A DNA stretch of 32,959 bases from Candidatus Faecaligallichristensenella faecipullorum (GTDB taxonomy: Bacteria > Bacillota > Clostridia > Christensenellales > Aristaeellaceae), in contig DVJW01000132.1 of the NCBI GenBank assembly GCA_018716505.1, positions 1 through 32,959 of the forward strand. Direction: 5' to 3'. Within the stretch, counting starts at the first letter, position 1; every line of letters starts with the position of its first letter. A model generated the notes under the pieces. The model was given only the letters and a program-made list of their open reading frames with translations. It was not told the DNA's origin and did no database searches. This document shows, piece after piece, positions 31,282 to 32,959 of this stretch. Both the position numbers and the translations under genes were made by a program.

Positions 31282-32790
31282 TTACTTCGAGGTGGAAATC
31301 GCGGAATCCTTGAGCACCACATCGTGGGCGCCGCCCTCGATAATCGAGGTGGAGGAAACCAAGGTGATCTTGGCTTTCTGTTGAAGCTCAGGGATGGTGA
31401 GCGCGCCGCAGTTGCACATGGTGCTCTTGACCTTGCTCAGCGTCAGGCCCACATTGTCCTTGAGGGAGCCCGCGTAGGGCACATAGGAATCCACGCCTTC
31501 TTCAAAGGAGAGCTTGCTGGCCCCGCCCATGTCATACCGCTGCCAGTTGCGGGCACGCGCCGAGCCTTCGCCCCAGTACTCCTTCATATAGCTGCCGTTG
31601 ATATTGACCTTGTTGGTGGGGCTCTCGTCAAAGCGCGAGAAATAGCGGCCCAACATCACAAAATCGCTGCCCATGGCCAAGGCAAGGGTCAAATGATAGT
31701 CGTGCACAATGCCGCCGTCCGAGCAGATCGGGATATAGATTCCGGTCTTTTGGAAGTATTCATCCCGGGCGGCCGCCACTTCCTGAACCGCGGTGGCCTG
31801 GCCGCGGCCAATGCCCTTCTGTTCCCGGGTAATGCAGATCGAACCGCCGCCGATGCCGATCTTCACAAAGTCAGCGCCCGCTTCGGCCAGGAACAGGAAA
31901 CCATCCCGATCCACCACATTGCCCGCGCCCACCTTCACGCTGTCGCCATACTTGGAGCGGATATAATCCAGGGTAATCTTCTGCCACTCGGTAAAGCCCT
32001 CCGAGGAGTCGATGCACAGCACGTCCGCGCCCGCCTCCACCAGCGCCGGAACCCGCTCCTCATAATCGCGGGTATTGATGCCCGCGCCCACCATGTAGCG
32101 CTTCTTGGCGTCCAGCAGCTCCAGGGGATTTTCCTTGTGGTTGGAATAGTCCTTGCGGAAGATGAAATACATCAGCCTGCCCTCGTCGTCCACAATGGGC
32201 AGCGAGTTCAGTTTATGCTCCCAGATGATGTCGTTGGCGGCCTTCAGGGTGGTATCCTTCTTGCCGCAGATCAGATGCTCCATGGGGGTCATGAATTCGG
32301 AAACCTTGGTATTCACGTCCATCCTGCTTACCCGATAGTCGCGGCTGGTTACAATGCCCAGCAGCTTTCCATTGGGCGTGGCATCCTCGGTCACGGCCAC
32401 CGTGGAATGGCCGGTCTTTTCCTTGAGGGCCAGCACATCGCTCAGGGTCTGATCCGGGCGGATATTGGAATCACTCACCACAAAGCCAGCCTTGTAGCTC
32501 TTGACGCGGCGCACCATATCGGCCTCGCTCTGTACGCTCTGGGATCCATAAATAAAGGAAATTCCGCCCTCCTTGGCCAGAGCAATGGCCATCTTATCGT
32601 CGGAAACCGCCTGCATAATGGCCGACACCATGGGGATATTCAAACTGATGGCCGGGGTCTCGCCCTTTTTGAACTTGACCAGCGGGGTCTTCAGGCTCAC
32701 ATTGGCGGTCATGCACTCTCGGGAAGAATATCCCGGAATCAAAAGATATTCGTTAAACGTGCGCGACGGCTCCTGAAAATAAAACGCCAT
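31282..32790 (-). CDS. guaB: IMP dehydrogenase, Tritrichomonas-like type
   Basis: Rate-limiting enzyme of guanine nucleotide synthesis: IMP + NAD+ to XMP. The 502 residues hold the barrel with a CBS pair inserted (about 95-225). Active site: Asp261 (CIDSSEG), Cys319 ([11 protein letters not shown]), Arg418-Tyr419 on the flap (NWQRYD), plus Lys310 and Glu431. These numbers equal, without offset, those I remember for the Tritrichomonas foetus enzyme, and long stretches such as the N-terminal FNEYLLIPG and C-terminal [13 protein letters not shown] also agree with it. Common bacterial GuaB is about 488 residues with Cys near 308. GAAGGGGG precedes the ATG by about 11 bases. Monocistronic. Confidence 0.95.
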   Translation of the reverse strand: MAFYFQEPSRTFNEYLLIPGYSSRECMTANVSLKTPLVKFKKGETPAISLNIPMVSAIMQAVSDDKMAIALAKEGGISFIYGSQSVQSEADMVRRVKSYKAGFVVSDSNIRPDQTLSDVLALKEKTGHSTVAVTEDATPNGKLLGIVTSRDYRVSRMDVNTKVSEFMTPMEHLICGKKDTTLKAANDIIWEHKLNSLPIVDDEGRLMYFIFRKDYSNHKENPLELLDAKKRYMVGAGINTRDYEERVPALVEAGADVLCIDSSEGFTEWQKITLDYIRSKYGDSVKVGAGNVVDRDGFLFLAEAGADFVKIGIGGGSICITREQKGIGRGQATAVQEVAAARDEYFQKTGIYIPICSDGGIVHDYHLTLALAMGSDFVMLGRYFSRFDESPTNKVNINGSYMKEYWGEGSARARNWQRYDMGGASKLSFEEGVDSYVPYAGSLKDNVGLTLSKVKSTMCNCGALTIPELQQKAKITLVSSTSIIEGGAHDVVLKDSAISTSK

Positions 32791-32836
32791 ACTGCATGGT
32801 TCCCCCTTCGTAATTTATTCTTCTATGTAAGGCGAC

Positions 32837-32865
32837 ATCTTACCACGTCCAGATTAAGCCCGCAA
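32837..32865 (-). promoter_or_regulatory. Candidate promoter of guaB
   Basis: TTGCGG (32865-32860), 17-base spacer, TAAGAT (32842-32837) with TGG before it (extended -10). Start near 32830, leader about 40 bases. Other A/T-rich hexamers further upstream make this choice moderate. Confidence 0.5.
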
Positions 32866-32959
32866 TCATCTTCGCAAAATTTAATATTACATGGGTTATA
32901 TTTTTCGTTTACATTTACATTTCACAAAGTCGTTGAAATTTTGTCATTTTATTGTTATA
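32866..32959. other. A/T-rich window edge
   Basis: About 94 bases far richer in A/T than the rest of the window, containing a tandem TGTAAA repeat on the minus strand. No gene or terminator can be called. It may act as an upstream promoter element for guaB or belong to the next locus. Confidence 0.3.

Noticed and set aside
1-32959. tRNA, rRNA, CRISPR arrays, insertion sequences, prophage, toxin-antitoxin or defence genes
   Set aside because: Intergenic gaps are all short and were read on both strands; no cloverleaf, direct-repeat array, transposase or recombinase motif was found.

Overview
This is a gene-dense, roughly 55-60% G+C chromosomal segment of an anaerobic, endospore-lineage Firmicute (Clostridia-like). 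The call rests on three things: the canonical Firmicutes order rpsB-tsf-pyrH-frr-uppS-cdsA-dxr-rseP-ispG, a SpoVT that aligns along its whole length with the Bacillus protein, and the yabN-hup-rqcP (yabO) block. No rRNA, tRNA, CRISPR array, insertion sequence or phage gene was found, and every intergenic gap is under 300 bases.

Left part (1-13,700) is accessory metabolism. A cyclophilin (49-573, +) converges on a three-gene minus-strand glycosidase operon (5411 to 633): an apiosidase-like DUF4038/GH140 protein, a short GH29-like protein and a GH116 enzyme, all without signal peptides. Divergent from it is a small plus-strand operon: type I asparaginase, metallophosphoesterase and a chloramphenicol-acetyltransferase-family protein (5573-7986). 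Then, on the minus strand, come cutC, NADP-isocitrate dehydrogenase, a GH3 beta-glucosidase and a NahK-like sugar 1-kinase. Together they suggest intracellular processing of plant or mucin-type glycosides.

Centre (13,846-27,796, all minus) is core housekeeping. Transcription runs from yabN (mazG) through hup, rqcP and a fused ispDF; then rpsB-tsf, pyrH, and a long operon frr - 69-codon gene - uppS - cdsA - dxr - rseP - ispG - trmK - nif3-like - C4 zinc-ribbon protein. It joins translation (S2, EF-Ts, RRF), UMP kinase, MEP isoprenoid synthesis (IspD/F, Dxr, IspG) and its consumer UppS, phospholipid synthesis (CdsA) and site-2 proteolysis. Clear sigma-A promoters (17-base spacers) precede rpsB, pyrH and frr, and strong terminators close tsf and the zinc-ribbon gene.

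Right part (28,044-32,790): an ADP-ribosylglycohydrolase-fold protein with an extra C-terminal region and a perfect sigma-A promoter; spoVT with a possible sigma-G promoter; an alpha/beta hydrolase; and, convergent, an IMP dehydrogenase.

I do not see an obviously new multi-gene system such as a defence island. The most notable items are: an IMP dehydrogenase whose key residues sit at exactly the numbering remembered for the parasite Tritrichomonas foetus; an unnamed 69-codon gene coupled by ATGA overlaps to both frr and uppS; the ADP-ribosylglycohydrolase-fold fusion; and the intracellular glycosidase operon. Most translation starts were chosen by Shine-Dalgarno (SD) position and family N-termini. 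Family names come from recalled motifs, not from searches.
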